DNA of 64,000 nt. Origin: Candidatus Brevefilum sp. Lineage in GTDB: Bacteria; Chloroflexota; Anaerolineae; Anaerolineales; Anaerolineaceae. The stretch spans positions 1 to 64,000 of the forward strand of contig JAHYJN010000005.1 in NCBI GenBank assembly GCA_019428905.1, written 5' to 3'. The translations under genes were made by a program, and so were the position numbers. Below are positions 17,955-26,316 of the stretch, one piece after another (within the stretch, counting starts at the first letter, position 1; every line of letters starts with the position of its first letter). The notes below the pieces were generated by a model that saw nothing but the letters and a program-made list of their open reading frames with translations, was not told the DNA's origin and made no database searches.

Positions 17955-18043
17955 ACTGTCGGGGTATTATCAGGAAATTGGGCAGTAGACCCCGTTTTAA
18001 TTAATCGTACGTTGTTTCAGTATTCGAGTAAAATGTTAACAAG

Positions 18044-19261
18044 ATGCACATCCTTCTGATCCACCAGGCATTTGCAGCGCTGGACGAAGCCGGCGGTACG
18101 CGCCACCATGAATTGGCCAGGCACCTGGCGCGACATGGGCACCAGGTCACGATTATCGCCAGTCCCGTGAGCTACCTGACCGGCACTGGCAGCGGTGACC
18201 GGGTTCGGAGGCATACTGACGACCTGGGTGTGACCATCCTGCGCAGCTTTACGCTGCCCGCGCTGCATCGCTCATTTGTCTGGCGTGTGTTCAGCTTTAT
18301 CAGCTTTATGGTCTCCTCCTTCATCAATGGTTTGTTTGTGCGCCGTGTGGACCTGGTTTGGGGGACTACCCCGCCGATCTTCCAGGGACCAACGGCTTGG
18401 CTGCTGGCGCGGCTGAAGGGCGTTCCCTTCTTGCTGGAGGTGCGGGACCTGTGGCCGGCCTTTGCTGTAGCAGTGGGCGTGCTTAAAAACAAGCTTTTGA
18501 TCCGCCTATCTGAGGGGTTGGAGCGCTTCCTCTACCGGCATGCTGACCAGGTGGTGGTCAACTCACCGGGCTTCATCCCGCATGTAACTGCTCGCGGTGC
18601 CCAGCATGTGGCTTTGGTGCCCAATGGGGCAGATCCGGAGATGTTTGACCCCGAGTCCGATGGGCTAAAGGTTCGTCGGAAATTTGGCTTGGAAGGCTGC
18701 TTTGTGGTCCTGTATGCTGGTGCACATGGGCTATCCAATGATTTGGGGGTTGTTTTAGATGCTGCTGAACGTTTGCGTGATCAGCCTGAAATCCGGATTG
18801 TCCTGCTGGGTTCAGGCAAAGAGAAACCACGGTTACGCAGCGAGGCTGATCAGCGTCAGCTTGACCATGTGATGTTCCTGCCGCCGGTTCCCAAGCTGGA
18901 GATGCCTGAAGCCTTGGCTGCAGCAGATGCTTGCCTGGCAATTTTGCGGCCGATTGAGATGTATAAGACCACCTATCCCAATAAGGTCTTTGATTATATG
19001 GCAGCGGGGCGGCCCGTGATCCTGGCGATTGATGGCGTTATCCGGCAGGTGGTTGAAGAAGCGCAGGCGGGTGTGTTTGTCCCTCCGGGTGATTCACAGG
19101 TTCTGGCATCTGTGATTCAAGAGCTTGCTACCAACCCTGAAAAATGTCGTACAATGGGAATGAATGGCAGAAAGATGGTCCAATCACGGTATTCTCGCGA
19201 AGAAGTAGCGAATCAGTTTGCCGCGATCCTTGAAATGATGAGGAGCAGGAGAGATGGCTGA
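18044..19261 (+). CDS. Glycosyltransferase family 4 (WcaI/WbuB-like)
   Basis: A GT-B glycosyltransferase of 405 residues. The N-terminal acceptor domain begins '[33 protein letters not shown]', the glycine-rich start typical of GT4. The donor-binding domain has '[24 protein letters not shown]' and '[19 protein letters not shown]'. It probably adds a sugar to a lipid-linked surface glycan on the cytoplasmic face. Its last 8 bases overlap the start of the PhoB-type regulator gene, whose ribosome-binding site AGGAG lies inside this ORF. So expression of the glycan cluster and the two-component system is likely coupled. A TAAAAT box sits 9 nt before the ATG. Confidence 0.88.
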   Translation: MHILLIHQAFAALDEAGGTRHHELARHLARHGHQVTIIASPVSYLTGTGSGDRVRRHTDDLGVTILRSFTLPALHRSFVWRVFSFISFMVSSFINGLFVRRVDLVWGTTPPIFQGPTAWLLARLKGVPFLLEVRDLWPAFAVAVGVLKNKLLIRLSEGLERFLYRHADQVVVNSPGFIPHVTARGAQHVALVPNGADPEMFDPESDGLKVRRKFGLEGCFVVLYAGAHGLSNDLGVVLDAAERLRDQPEIRIVLLGSGKEKPRLRSEADQRQLDHVMFLPPVPKLEMPEALAAADACLAILRPIEMYKTTYPNKVFDYMAAGRPVILAIDGVIRQVVEEAQAGVFVPPGDSQVLASVIQELATNPEKCRTMGMNGRKMVQSRYSREEVANQFAAILEMMRSRRDG

Positions 19262-19964
19262 AAAAATTCTGGTTGTTGATGACGAGATTTCACTCCAGGA
19301 GACCCTGGCTTATAACCTTAAAAAGCAGGGCTACCAGGTGGAGACTGCTGGCACTGGCACAGAAGCAATCGAACTAGCACGGGAGATCAAACCCGACTTG
19401 ATCATCCTGGATGTGATGCTGCCCGGTCTGGATGGCTTTGAAGTTTGCCGTATCCTGCGGCGTGAGATGTTCACGCCCGTCCTGATGCTCACCGCCAGAG
19501 ATGATGAAATTGACCGCGTTGTAGGACTGGAGGTCGGGGCGGATGATTACCTGGCCAAGCCCTTCAGCATGCGGGAACTGATTGCAAGGGTCAAAGCGAT
19601 GCTTCGGCGTGTGCGACTGGTGCGTGAGGAGGTTTCACAGGAGGAAATAACCAAACCCAAAGCACAAATCATGCAATTTGATAACCTGCGGATTGACATG
19701 ACCCGCCGCGAAATCACTGTTGATGATGAGGTCGTGGCTTTCAAACCCAAGGAGTACGAATTGTTGACCTTTTTTGGTCAGCATCAGGGGCAGGTGCTCT
19801 CACGAGAATTTATCCTTGAGCGCGTATGGGGATGGGATTATATCGGCGACAGCCGCACTGTGGACGTTCATGTACGCTGGCTGCGCGAAAAAATTGAGGT
19901 TGACCCGGCCAACCCGCAGCGAATCATCACCGTACGGGGTGCGGGATACCGTTTCGAAGGTTAA
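19254..19964 (+). CDS. OmpR/PhoB-family response regulator
   Basis: A 236-residue two-domain regulator. The receiver domain (1-~120) has the acidic pocket 'VVDDE', the phospho-acceptor Asp53 in 'IILDVMLPG', a conserved Thr in 'LMLTARDD' and Lys in 'DYLAKPFS'. The C-terminal winged helix (~140-236) has '[32 protein letters not shown]' and '[15 protein letters not shown]'. It pairs with the histidine kinase 3 bases downstream. The adjacent pstB and phoU point to phosphate control (PhoB/PhoP-like), though WalR-like regulators look similar. It overlaps the upstream glycosyltransferase gene by 8 bases. Confidence 0.92.
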   Translation: MAEKILVVDDEISLQETLAYNLKKQGYQVETAGTGTEAIELAREIKPDLIILDVMLPGLDGFEVCRILRREMFTPVLMLTARDDEIDRVVGLEVGADDYLAKPFSMRELIARVKAMLRRVRLVREEVSQEEITKPKAQIMQFDNLRIDMTRREITVDDEVVAFKPKEYELLTFFGQHQGQVLSREFILERVWGWDYIGDSRTVDVHVRWLREKIEVDPANPQRIITVRGAGYRFEG

Positions 19965-19967
19965 TCA

Positions 19968-21701
19968 ATGCAGCCTCGAATCCGTTGGCGGAAGGCTCTA
20001 CCATTTCTGGTTTTACTGGTCTTAGGGCTGGTGGTTTTTACAGTTGGGGGTTTGAATATTCTCCGCCGACAAGATGATGGGCGCTGGGAAGCGCATTTGA
20101 TCGACCTGGCACATCTGATTGCATCTTCAGCCCAGACTGAGATTGATAATTTTGGGGAAAGCGCTGACCTCAACCGCCTTGCAGCACACTATGCTGATAC
20201 ATTGGAAATTTCAGTTCAATTTTTCAATCCTGAAGGTCTTCTTCTGGGTTCATCCGACTTTAACAGCTCGCTGTCCCCCATCTTGATCAATGACCTGGTT
20301 GAACGGATTTTGTCTGACGGTCAGGGGGCTTGGTTAAGTGATGAGGATATCACAGTTGGCACAGTGATCCGGGGGGCAGATCAGGGGCTGCTGGGATTTG
20401 TCCTCATCCAGGCACCCTCTGTTAGCTTCCGGCTTGACCTTATCCCGCTGTGGAACCTGGGGGCGATCGTGATCCTGGTCGCGTTGGTGATCGGGTTGGT
20501 CCTGGCCATGGTCATCCAGGAGCATGCTGTCAAGCCAGTTGAGGACCTGATCATTGCGGTCCAGCAAATGCGTTCCGGTAACTTTCATAACCTTGCATTC
20601 CCCGCTGGCGCGAATGAATTACAGGACCTGAGCCAATCCTTGAAAGATATGGCGCAGCAGTTAGGCGACCAAATTGGCGCCCTCACCACTGAGCGCGCCA
20701 AGCTCTCAGCTGTGCTTAACCAGATGACCGATGGGGTGCTGATCGCTGACCCTGAGGGTAGAGTCCAGTTGTTGAACCCGGCGGCTGAACGTATCTTCCA
20801 GGTTGGGGGACAACGGGGATTACAACGGTCTGTGGTGGAGGTTTTGCGTTATCACCAGCTGGTAGACTTGTGGCGGATGGCCAGGGAGGGGCAAAGGCAA
20901 ACCACCATGCTTGAAATTGGACCCCAACACCTATTCTTACAGGTGACCGGGATGCCCCTAAAAGCCTCTCTGAAGGGCAGTACGTTGATCCTATTCCAGG
21001 ATCTGACCCAGTTGCGACGGTTGGAAACCGTTCGGCGTGATTTTATCAGCAATGTTTCCCATGAACTGCGCACACCCTTAGCCAGCCTGAAGGCCCTGGC
21101 TGAAACTTTACAGGAGGGCGCCCTGGATGACCCGCCAGCGGCGCAGCGATTTATCACCCGCATGGAAACCGAAATCGATAACCTGACCCAGTTGGTGAAT
21201 GAGCTGTTGGAACTATCGCGGATTGAATCAGGTAAAGTGCCCCTTTCATTTCATCGTATTCAACCTTGCGATTTGCTCAGCCCAGCCTTTGAACGGATGA
21301 CATTGCAGGTTGAACGGGCTGGTCTGAGCTTGATGATGGATTGCCCGCCGGACCTGCCCCCTGTTTTTGCGGACCCGGATCGTATTACCCAAGTGATGAT
21401 CAACCTGATCCACAATGCATTAAAATTTACACCGCCTGGCGGCCAAATCTCGCTTTCTGCTTATCGTGATGGGGATTATATTGTTTTCTTCGTCAAGGAT
21501 ACTGGGGTGGGGATACCTAAAAAGGATCTCAGCCGCATCTTTGAACGCTTTTATAAAGCGGACCGCGCCCGCACGGGCGGCGGCACCGGGTTGGGGCTTT
21601 CCATCGCCAGGCACATGGTCGAATCTCATGGGGGCTTTATTTGGGCTGAGAGCGAAGAAGCACAGGGCAGCACCTTCTATTTCTCACTGCCAGTTGCCTG
21701 A
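19968..21701 (+). CDS. PhoR-like sensor histidine kinase
   Basis: A 577-residue membrane kinase. TM1 is at ~12-30, an extracytoplasmic domain at ~31-160, TM2 at ~163-184, HAMP at ~185-240 and PAS at ~245-345. The dimerisation/phosphoacceptor helix has His365 in 'NVSHELRTPLASLKAL'. The ATPase domain carries 'NLIHNALKFTPPGG', 'DTGVGIP' and 'GGTGLGLSIARHMVESHGG'. The layout is that of PhoR/WalK kinases. Genes downstream (pstB, phoU) argue for a phosphate sensor, since PhoU is known to restrain PhoR through the Pst complex. The first codon lies 3 bases after the regulator stop, so the pair is one operon. Confidence 0.92.
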   Translation: MQPRIRWRKALPFLVLLVLGLVVFTVGGLNILRRQDDGRWEAHLIDLAHLIASSAQTEIDNFGESADLNRLAAHYADTLEISVQFFNPEGLLLGSSDFNSSLSPILINDLVERILSDGQGAWLSDEDITVGTVIRGADQGLLGFVLIQAPSVSFRLDLIPLWNLGAIVILVALVIGLVLAMVIQEHAVKPVEDLIIAVQQMRSGNFHNLAFPAGANELQDLSQSLKDMAQQLGDQIGALTTERAKLSAVLNQMTDGVLIADPEGRVQLLNPAAERIFQVGGQRGLQRSVVEVLRYHQLVDLWRMAREGQRQTTMLEIGPQHLFLQVTGMPLKASLKGSTLILFQDLTQLRRLETVRRDFISNVSHELRTPLASLKALAETLQEGALDDPPAAQRFITRMETEIDNLTQLVNELLELSRIESGKVPLSFHRIQPCDLLSPAFERMTLQVERAGLSLMMDCPPDLPPVFADPDRITQVMINLIHNALKFTPPGGQISLSAYRDGDYIVFFVKDTGVGIPKKDLSRIFERFYKADRARTGGGTGLGLSIARHMVESHGGFIWAESEEAQGSTFYFSLPVA

Positions 21702-21703
21702 CG

Positions 21704-21741
21704 TTAACAGGATCTTTACCCGATTTCATTCTCAGTTAACC
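21704..21741 (+). promoter_or_regulatory. Candidate Pho box upstream of pstB
   Basis: Four TTAACA-like hexamers fall about every 11 bases. They are TTAACA (21704-21709), TTTACC (21715-21720), TCATTC (21726-21731) and TTAACC (21736-21741). This resembles the direct-repeat PhoP box known from Gram-positive bacteria and lies 86 bases before the pstB start. Binding by the neighbouring regulator is inferred. Confidence 0.4.
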
Positions 21742-21826
21742 CCTTCTACGATATTTGTAAACATTTAGATGATATCCTTCTAAGGTAGGAGAGAGTCGCT
21801 CCTGCGCTCTTTGGAAACCAGACCCA

Positions 21827-22732
21827 ATGATTGGATCATTCATGAATATTGCCAGTCCACAAACCCTTAACATAGCCCCTGAAAGTATCGAGCCGGTTAG
21901 CAAGAAGGTGATCACAAGTATCACGATTGGCGAGAAGGCCGACCGTCATTCACTGGAGTCATTGCCGGTGAAACTGTCGGTGGCTGAGCTTTCGGTTTAT
22001 TACAAACAGTTCAAGGCCCTTGATAAGGTTTCGATAAATATCCCAGAAAACAAAATTACGGCTCTGATTGGGCCATCAGGGTGTGGAAAGTCGACCTTAT
22101 TACGGTCATTAAACCGTATGACGGATCTGGTCCAGGGCTGCCGGGTGGAAGGCCAGGTCGTTCTGGACGGTAAAAATATCTATGACCCGGATATTGATGT
22201 GGTGGATATTCGGCAGCGGATCGGCATGGTTTTTCAACGACCTAACCCGTTCCCGATGAGCGTGTTTGATAACGTGGCTTATGGACCGCGCCTGTATGGC
22301 ATCCGTAATAAGCGCATCTTGGATGAGATCGTCGAAGGCAGCTTACGCCACGCAGCGGTGTGGGACGATGTCAAAGACAAACTCTATCAATCCGGGTTGG
22401 CCCTCTCTGGTGGACAGCAGCAGCGGGTGTGCATTGCCCGCGCGATTGCGGTTGAACCTGCGGTGATCCTAATGGATGAGCCGGCTTCTGCCCTGGACCC
22501 CATTTCGACCTTGAAGATCGAAGAGCTGATGGAAAACCTCAAAACAGAATACACGATTGTGATCGTGACCCATAATATGCAGCAGGCAGCGCGGGTTTCT
22601 GATTTCACCGCGTTTTTAATGGTCGATCAGAACCAATCCGGTTCGATCGTTGAGATTGGTCCCACCGAGCAAATCTTTACCAACCCGCATCATCAGCAAA
22701 CTGAAGATTATGTAACTGGTCGTTTCGGGTAG
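21827..22732 (+). CDS. pstB: Phosphate ABC transporter ATP-binding protein PstB
   Basis: PstB powers high-affinity phosphate import by PstSCA. Present are Walker A 'GPSGCGKST', the PstB-specific '[11 protein letters not shown]', the Q-loop '[19 protein letters not shown]', the signature 'LSGGQQQRV' and Walker B '[13 protein letters not shown]'. The 301-residue length includes an unusual ~45-residue N-terminal extension before the usual start ('[11 protein letters not shown]'). An alternative ATG at 21842 shortens it only slightly. No pstS, pstC or pstA lies in the window; the permease genes must be elsewhere. The gene follows the sensor kinase and precedes phoU. Confidence 0.94.
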   Translation: MIGSFMNIASPQTLNIAPESIEPVSKKVITSITIGEKADRHSLESLPVKLSVAELSVYYKQFKALDKVSINIPENKITALIGPSGCGKSTLLRSLNRMTDLVQGCRVEGQVVLDGKNIYDPDIDVVDIRQRIGMVFQRPNPFPMSVFDNVAYGPRLYGIRNKRILDEIVEGSLRHAAVWDDVKDKLYQSGLALSGGQQQRVCIARAIAVEPAVILMDEPASALDPISTLKIEELMENLKTEYTIVIVTHNMQQAARVSDFTAFLMVDQNQSGSIVEIGPTEQIFTNPHHQQTEDYVTGRFG

Positions 22733-22780
22733 AATCAACTACAATATCTAAACAAGTCTTTCGACCTTCCAGGAGCGATT

Positions 22781-23473
22781 ATGCCTCGACAAACTTTAGA
22801 TCGTGAAATTCATCATTTACAGGATGAGGTGCTGTTGCTGGGCAGCATGGTCGAACAGGCTATGCTGAATGCCATCGATGCCCTCAAACGACGCGACCAT
22901 GAAGCTGCAAAGCGTGTTTATCATGGCGACGAACAGATCAATGAAAAACGCTATGCGATTGAAAACCGGGTGTTGATCTTGTTTGCCACGCAGCAGCCAA
23001 TCGCGCATGACCTGCGCTTACTGGCAGCGATCTTGGAGGTGATCACAGAATTGGAACGCATGGGGGATTATGCCAAGGGTATTGCCAAAATCAGCCTCAA
23101 GATTGGGGATGATGACACGCCGATCCCCACCCGCGAGATCAGTCGGATGGGTGACCTGGCTGTAGGCATGCTCCACCGGGCGTTAGGCGCCTTCATCGCT
23201 GAAGATGTCAACATGGCTTATCGCATCCCGCAGGATGATGACCAGGTAGATGAGCTGTATAACCTGGTTTACCGCAAGAACCTGGCGGCGATGATCGCCA
23301 ACCCCGATATCATTGACCACACCAACTACATCATGTGGGTCGTTCACAATATTGAGCGCATGGCAGACCGGGTCACCAATATCTGTGAGCGCACGATCTT
23401 CATCGCCACGGGTGAACTGCTGGAGATTGACGCCTCGGATGACGAATGGGACGATGACGAGGACGAGGCGTAA
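22781..23473 (+). CDS. phoU: Phosphate signalling regulator PhoU
   Basis: PhoU is an all-helical protein that links the Pst transporter to the PhoR kinase and limits phosphate uptake. The 230 residues show two PhoU repeats. The first has 'LQDEVLLLGSMVEQAMLNAIDAL', 'NRVLILFATQQPIAHDLRLLAAILEVITELERMGDYA'. The second has 'DLAVGMLHRALGAF' and 'WVVHNIERMADRVTNICERTIF'. The metal-binding E-x-x-R-x-x-D-like motifs are intact in both. The C-terminus ends in an acidic run ('DDEWDDDEDEA'). It lies 48 bases after pstB with an AGGAGC ribosome-binding site and is followed by a terminator. Confidence 0.95.
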   Translation: MPRQTLDREIHHLQDEVLLLGSMVEQAMLNAIDALKRRDHEAAKRVYHGDEQINEKRYAIENRVLILFATQQPIAHDLRLLAAILEVITELERMGDYAKGIAKISLKIGDDDTPIPTREISRMGDLAVGMLHRALGAFIAEDVNMAYRIPQDDDQVDELYNLVYRKNLAAMIANPDIIDHTNYIMWVVHNIERMADRVTNICERTIFIATGELLEIDASDDEWDDDEDEA

Positions 23474-23504
23474 TCACTTCAGTCACTTAGAAAAAATAAG
23501 CTTT

Positions 23505-23534
23505 AAGGCCGACTGATAATGTTGGCCTTTTTTT
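23505..23534 (+). terminator. Intrinsic terminator after phoU
   Basis: AAGGCCGAC (23505-23513) pairs with GTTGGCCTT (23521-23529) with one G-U pair. A run of seven T follows. It closes the regulator-kinase-pstB-phoU unit. Confidence 0.88.
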
Positions 23535-23562
23535 ATCAAGAGACAATAATTAGAATCTTGGG

Positions 23563-23610
23563 AACTACTCAGTGTGCGACACCTTCAGCAGCAGCCCAGA
23601 CTGATAAGTA
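23563..23610 (+). repeat. Palindromic element copy B (short form)
   Basis: The family ends AACTACTCAG and CTGATAAGTA enclose only a tiny GTGT-GCG-ACAC core plus the family segment CTTCAGCAGCAG. GAATCT occurs 4 bases before and 2 bases after the element, which may be the remains of a target duplication. Confidence 0.6.
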
Positions 23611-23679
23611 ATGAATCTGGAGGATATTTCAAGTATAATTTTCATCATCCTATGAACCTCTCAGCGTGAAAGGGCCACA

Positions 23680-24393
23680 ATGTTGAGAAAAAATGACACA
23701 CCGGGCAAACTGATCATCGTCGAAGGCATTGACGGCAGCGGCAAATCCACCCAGATTGACCTGCTCTACAAGTGGCTGCAAGCCCAGGGGCATTCCGTGT
23801 ATTTCAGTGAATGGAACTCATCCGCCCTGGTAAAAAGCACCACAAAACGCGCCAAGAAGCGCAAGCTGTTCACCCCCACCACCTTCAGCCTGCTGCAATG
23901 TACAGATTTTGCTGATCGCTGGGAAAACCAGATCCTGCCTTTGCTCAAAGCGGGGGTGGTTGTCCTGGCGGATCGCTATGCGTTCACAGCCTTTGGCAGG
24001 GATGTTGCCCGGGGGGTTGACCGGAAGTGGGTGCGCAACCTATATTCCTTTGCCATGCAGCCCGACATCGCCCTGTATTTCAGGGTGCCGCTGGATAGTG
24101 CCATCCAGCGCATCACCAGCGCCAGGTCGAGCTTGAAATACTACGAAGCAGGCATGGACCTTAACCTTTCTGAGAGCCGAATTGAAAGCTTCAAGCTGTT
24201 CCAGGAACGCATCCTGAACGAATACGATAATATGGTGGATGAATTTGGCCTGACGGTGATTGATGGCACGCTGACCGTCCAGGCGCAGCAGCGGCTGGTT
24301 CGTGAGATTGCTAAACAAGAACTCAAAGGCTGGACAGGATTGCCGATTCCTGAAGGGAGTCCCCACATCCTCCTCCAATCCGAGATTCAATGA
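23680..24393 (+). CDS. Thymidylate kinase-like P-loop kinase 1
   Basis: A 237-residue nucleoside-monophosphate-kinase-fold protein. Walker A 'VEGIDGSGKSTQ' is intact. 'LADRYAFTAFGRDVARGVDRKW' matches the DR(Y/H) substrate motif of dTMP kinases. The usual 'TREPGGT' loop after strand 2 is missing, replaced by 'FSEWNSSALVKSTTKRAKKRKL', and the LID region differs. So it is a divergent member, and dTMP may not be the true substrate. A second paralogue starts 16 bases downstream, then CHAD and phosphoesterase genes. An AAAGGG ribosome-binding site precedes the ATG by 6 nt. Call as family certain, substrate uncertain. Confidence 0.8.
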   Translation: MLRKNDTPGKLIIVEGIDGSGKSTQIDLLYKWLQAQGHSVYFSEWNSSALVKSTTKRAKKRKLFTPTTFSLLQCTDFADRWENQILPLLKAGVVVLADRYAFTAFGRDVARGVDRKWVRNLYSFAMQPDIALYFRVPLDSAIQRITSARSSLKYYEAGMDLNLSESRIESFKLFQERILNEYDNMVDEFGLTVIDGTLTVQAQQRLVREIAKQELKGWTGLPIPEGSPHILLQSEIQ

Positions 24394-24408
24394 TTAAGGA
24401 GGTAGATG

Positions 24409-25125
24409 ATGTCTGATTCCCAATTTTATGGTGCAGGTTTCCCATATCGGCCAATTGAAGATTTACCGGGGAAGTTGATTGTGCTGGAAGGTTCGGACGG
24501 CGTCGGTCGGTCGACCCAGACACAACTTCTGCGTCGGTGGCTGGAAGATGAAGGGTTTGCCGTTTCGGACACTGGCTTAAAGCGCTCTGATATGACCCAA
24601 CAGGGGTTGGAGGAAGCTCGTAAAGGTCACACCCTTAGCCGCATCACGATGAGCTTGTTTTACGCTACTGATTTTGCCGACCGGATTGAAAACCAGATCA
24701 TCCCTGCTTTGCAGGCTGGTTTTGTGGTGCTTTCTGACCGGTACTTTTATTCCATCATGGCCCGTGACGTTGTGCGGGGCGCAGATGCTGACTGGGCGCG
24801 CAAGCTGTATGGTTTTGCCCTCAGACCAGACCTGGTGCTGTATCTGAAAGCTAATGTTTCAGACCTGGTGACCCGGTTGATCCATGGACGCGGGTTGAAT
24901 TATTGGGAAGCGGGCATGGACTTGCGCCCCTCGGACAATCTCTTTGACAGTTTCTTAGACTACCAGGCGAAACTGATTGCCTTGTTTGACCAATTAGCAC
25001 AGGAATATGGGTTCGTGACCGTCGATGCTGGGCGTCCTGTAATGGATGTGTTTGAGGATTTGCAAGGTCATATTCGGGCACTGCTTGAAGACCAGCAGCC
25101 GATTTTTGAAGAGGATTTTAAATAA
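24409..25125 (+). CDS. Thymidylate kinase-like protein 2 with Arg in the P-loop
   Basis: Homologous to the gene just upstream along its length: 'LPGKLIVLEGSDGVGRSTQTQLLRRWL', 'LFYATDFADRIENQIIPALQAGFVVLSDRYFYSIMARDVVRGADADW', 'YWEAGMDLRPSDN'. The P-loop reads GSDGVGRST: the normally invariant lysine is arginine. That could reduce or abolish ATP binding, so this copy may be a regulatory partner of the first. Of two adjacent ATGs (24406, 24409), the second lies 6 nt from the AAGGAGG Shine-Dalgarno and is preferred. The pair probably arose by tandem duplication and may form a heterodimer, since dTMP kinases are dimers. Confidence 0.78.
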   Translation: MSDSQFYGAGFPYRPIEDLPGKLIVLEGSDGVGRSTQTQLLRRWLEDEGFAVSDTGLKRSDMTQQGLEEARKGHTLSRITMSLFYATDFADRIENQIIPALQAGFVVLSDRYFYSIMARDVVRGADADWARKLYGFALRPDLVLYLKANVSDLVTRLIHGRGLNYWEAGMDLRPSDNLFDSFLDYQAKLIALFDQLAQEYGFVTVDAGRPVMDVFEDLQGHIRALLEDQQPIFEEDFK

Positions 25126-25179
25126 AATCAACGGTTTGGGGAATTTAGATTATCAATTTAATACGCGAAGGTAGGAGCG

Positions 25180-26307
25180 ATGGGTAAGAACGATCGTAAA
25201 GCCAATTGCCTGTTTGGTGCTCGCTATATGCTCACCCAGGTTGACGCCCTTCAAAATGAGATTCAGGGTGCCCTGGTTGGTGATGACATTGAACACGTCC
25301 ACCAGATGCGGGTGGCATCACGCCGGATGAGAAACGCGCTCAATTTGTTCAGGGGTTGCCTGTCAGATAAAAAAACAAAAGCCTGGGGGGATGAGATCCG
25401 CAAAATCACAAAATCCCTGGGGAATGCCCGAGACCTGGATATTCAAATCGAACTGATTGATCGGTGCTATGCAGCTTCACTGGAGGATCGTTATAAACCA
25501 GGATATAACCGGTTGCTGTTGCGTCTGAAGCAGCAACGCACCAAAGCCCAGGAAAAGGTCAATCGCACCCTGGTTAAATTACAGGCGGGGGGCATCCTTG
25601 ATCGGATGCAAGCGCATCTAACGGCTGTGACTGCTGGCTCAGAAAAAGTTTATCTCTACACACCCTCGCTCTATCAGCAAGCGTTTGAGGCTATTAATGG
25701 CAACTTGGATGAATTCCTCAGCTTTGAACAATTCATCCATGACCCACAGAATGTTGAAGAACTTCACGCGATGCGCATCACGGGCAAGCATTTGCGCTAC
25801 ACTTTGGAAATTTTTGCGCCGATCTATGGTACAGCCCTTGATCTGCATGTGCGGGCGATGAAAAACATCCAGGATTTATTGGGGGAGATTCACGATAATG
25901 ATGTGTGGATCGCCTGGCTCCCAAAATTCATTGACCAGGAACGCGCCCGGGTTGAAGATTATTTCGGACATACAGGCCCGTTCAGGCGACTGCTCTCGGG
26001 GTTGTACCACTTAATCGAAGATCGCCAGTATGTGAGGGATGAGGTATATCAAACCTTTCTTTCCACCTGGGAGACCCTGGCGTACGAAAATGCCTGGACG
26101 ATCCTCAAGGAGGTGATTCAGGCACCGATCAATATTGAAGCTGTCCTGGAGCATGTGATGCCAAACACAAAGGGTTTACCTGATGAAGCACAACCACAAG
26201 ACGACACCTCTGAGTTTGAAGTTGAGCTGACCTCGCAAGATCTACTGGAAAGTGCTGAGCCAGTGCACCCCACCGATCCTGTGGATGAATCTGGAGAGGA
26301 AATTTAA
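25180..26307 (+). CDS. CHAD domain protein
   Basis: CHAD (conserved histidine alpha-helical domain) proteins bind inorganic polyphosphate through basic and histidine residues on a helical bundle. The first half is well conserved: 'IEHVHQMRVASRRMRNALNLFRGCL', 'ITKSLGNARDLDIQIELI'. The second repeat has 'VEELHAMRITGKHLRYTLEIFAPIY' and 'MKNIQDLLGEIHDNDVWI'. The last ~60 residues are acidic and probably disordered. No CYTH triphosphatase domain is attached. The gene sits between the thymidylate-kinase-like pair and a phosphoesterase, and not far from phoU, which favours a phosphate or polyphosphate role. The start is preceded by AAGG at 8 nt. Confidence 0.9.
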   Translation: MGKNDRKANCLFGARYMLTQVDALQNEIQGALVGDDIEHVHQMRVASRRMRNALNLFRGCLSDKKTKAWGDEIRKITKSLGNARDLDIQIELIDRCYAASLEDRYKPGYNRLLLRLKQQRTKAQEKVNRTLVKLQAGGILDRMQAHLTAVTAGSEKVYLYTPSLYQQAFEAINGNLDEFLSFEQFIHDPQNVEELHAMRITGKHLRYTLEIFAPIYGTALDLHVRAMKNIQDLLGEIHDNDVWIAWLPKFIDQERARVEDYFGHTGPFRRLLSGLYHLIEDRQYVRDEVYQTFLSTWETLAYENAWTILKEVIQAPINIEAVLEHVMPNTKGLPDEAQPQDDTSEFEVELTSQDLLESAEPVHPTDPVDESGEEI

Positions 26308-26316
26308 ACGATTCCC

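Noticed and set aside
23680-25125. Reading the kinase pair as polyphosphate kinase 2 (PPK2)
   Set aside because: PPK2 motifs are not present; the motifs match the thymidylate kinase group better.
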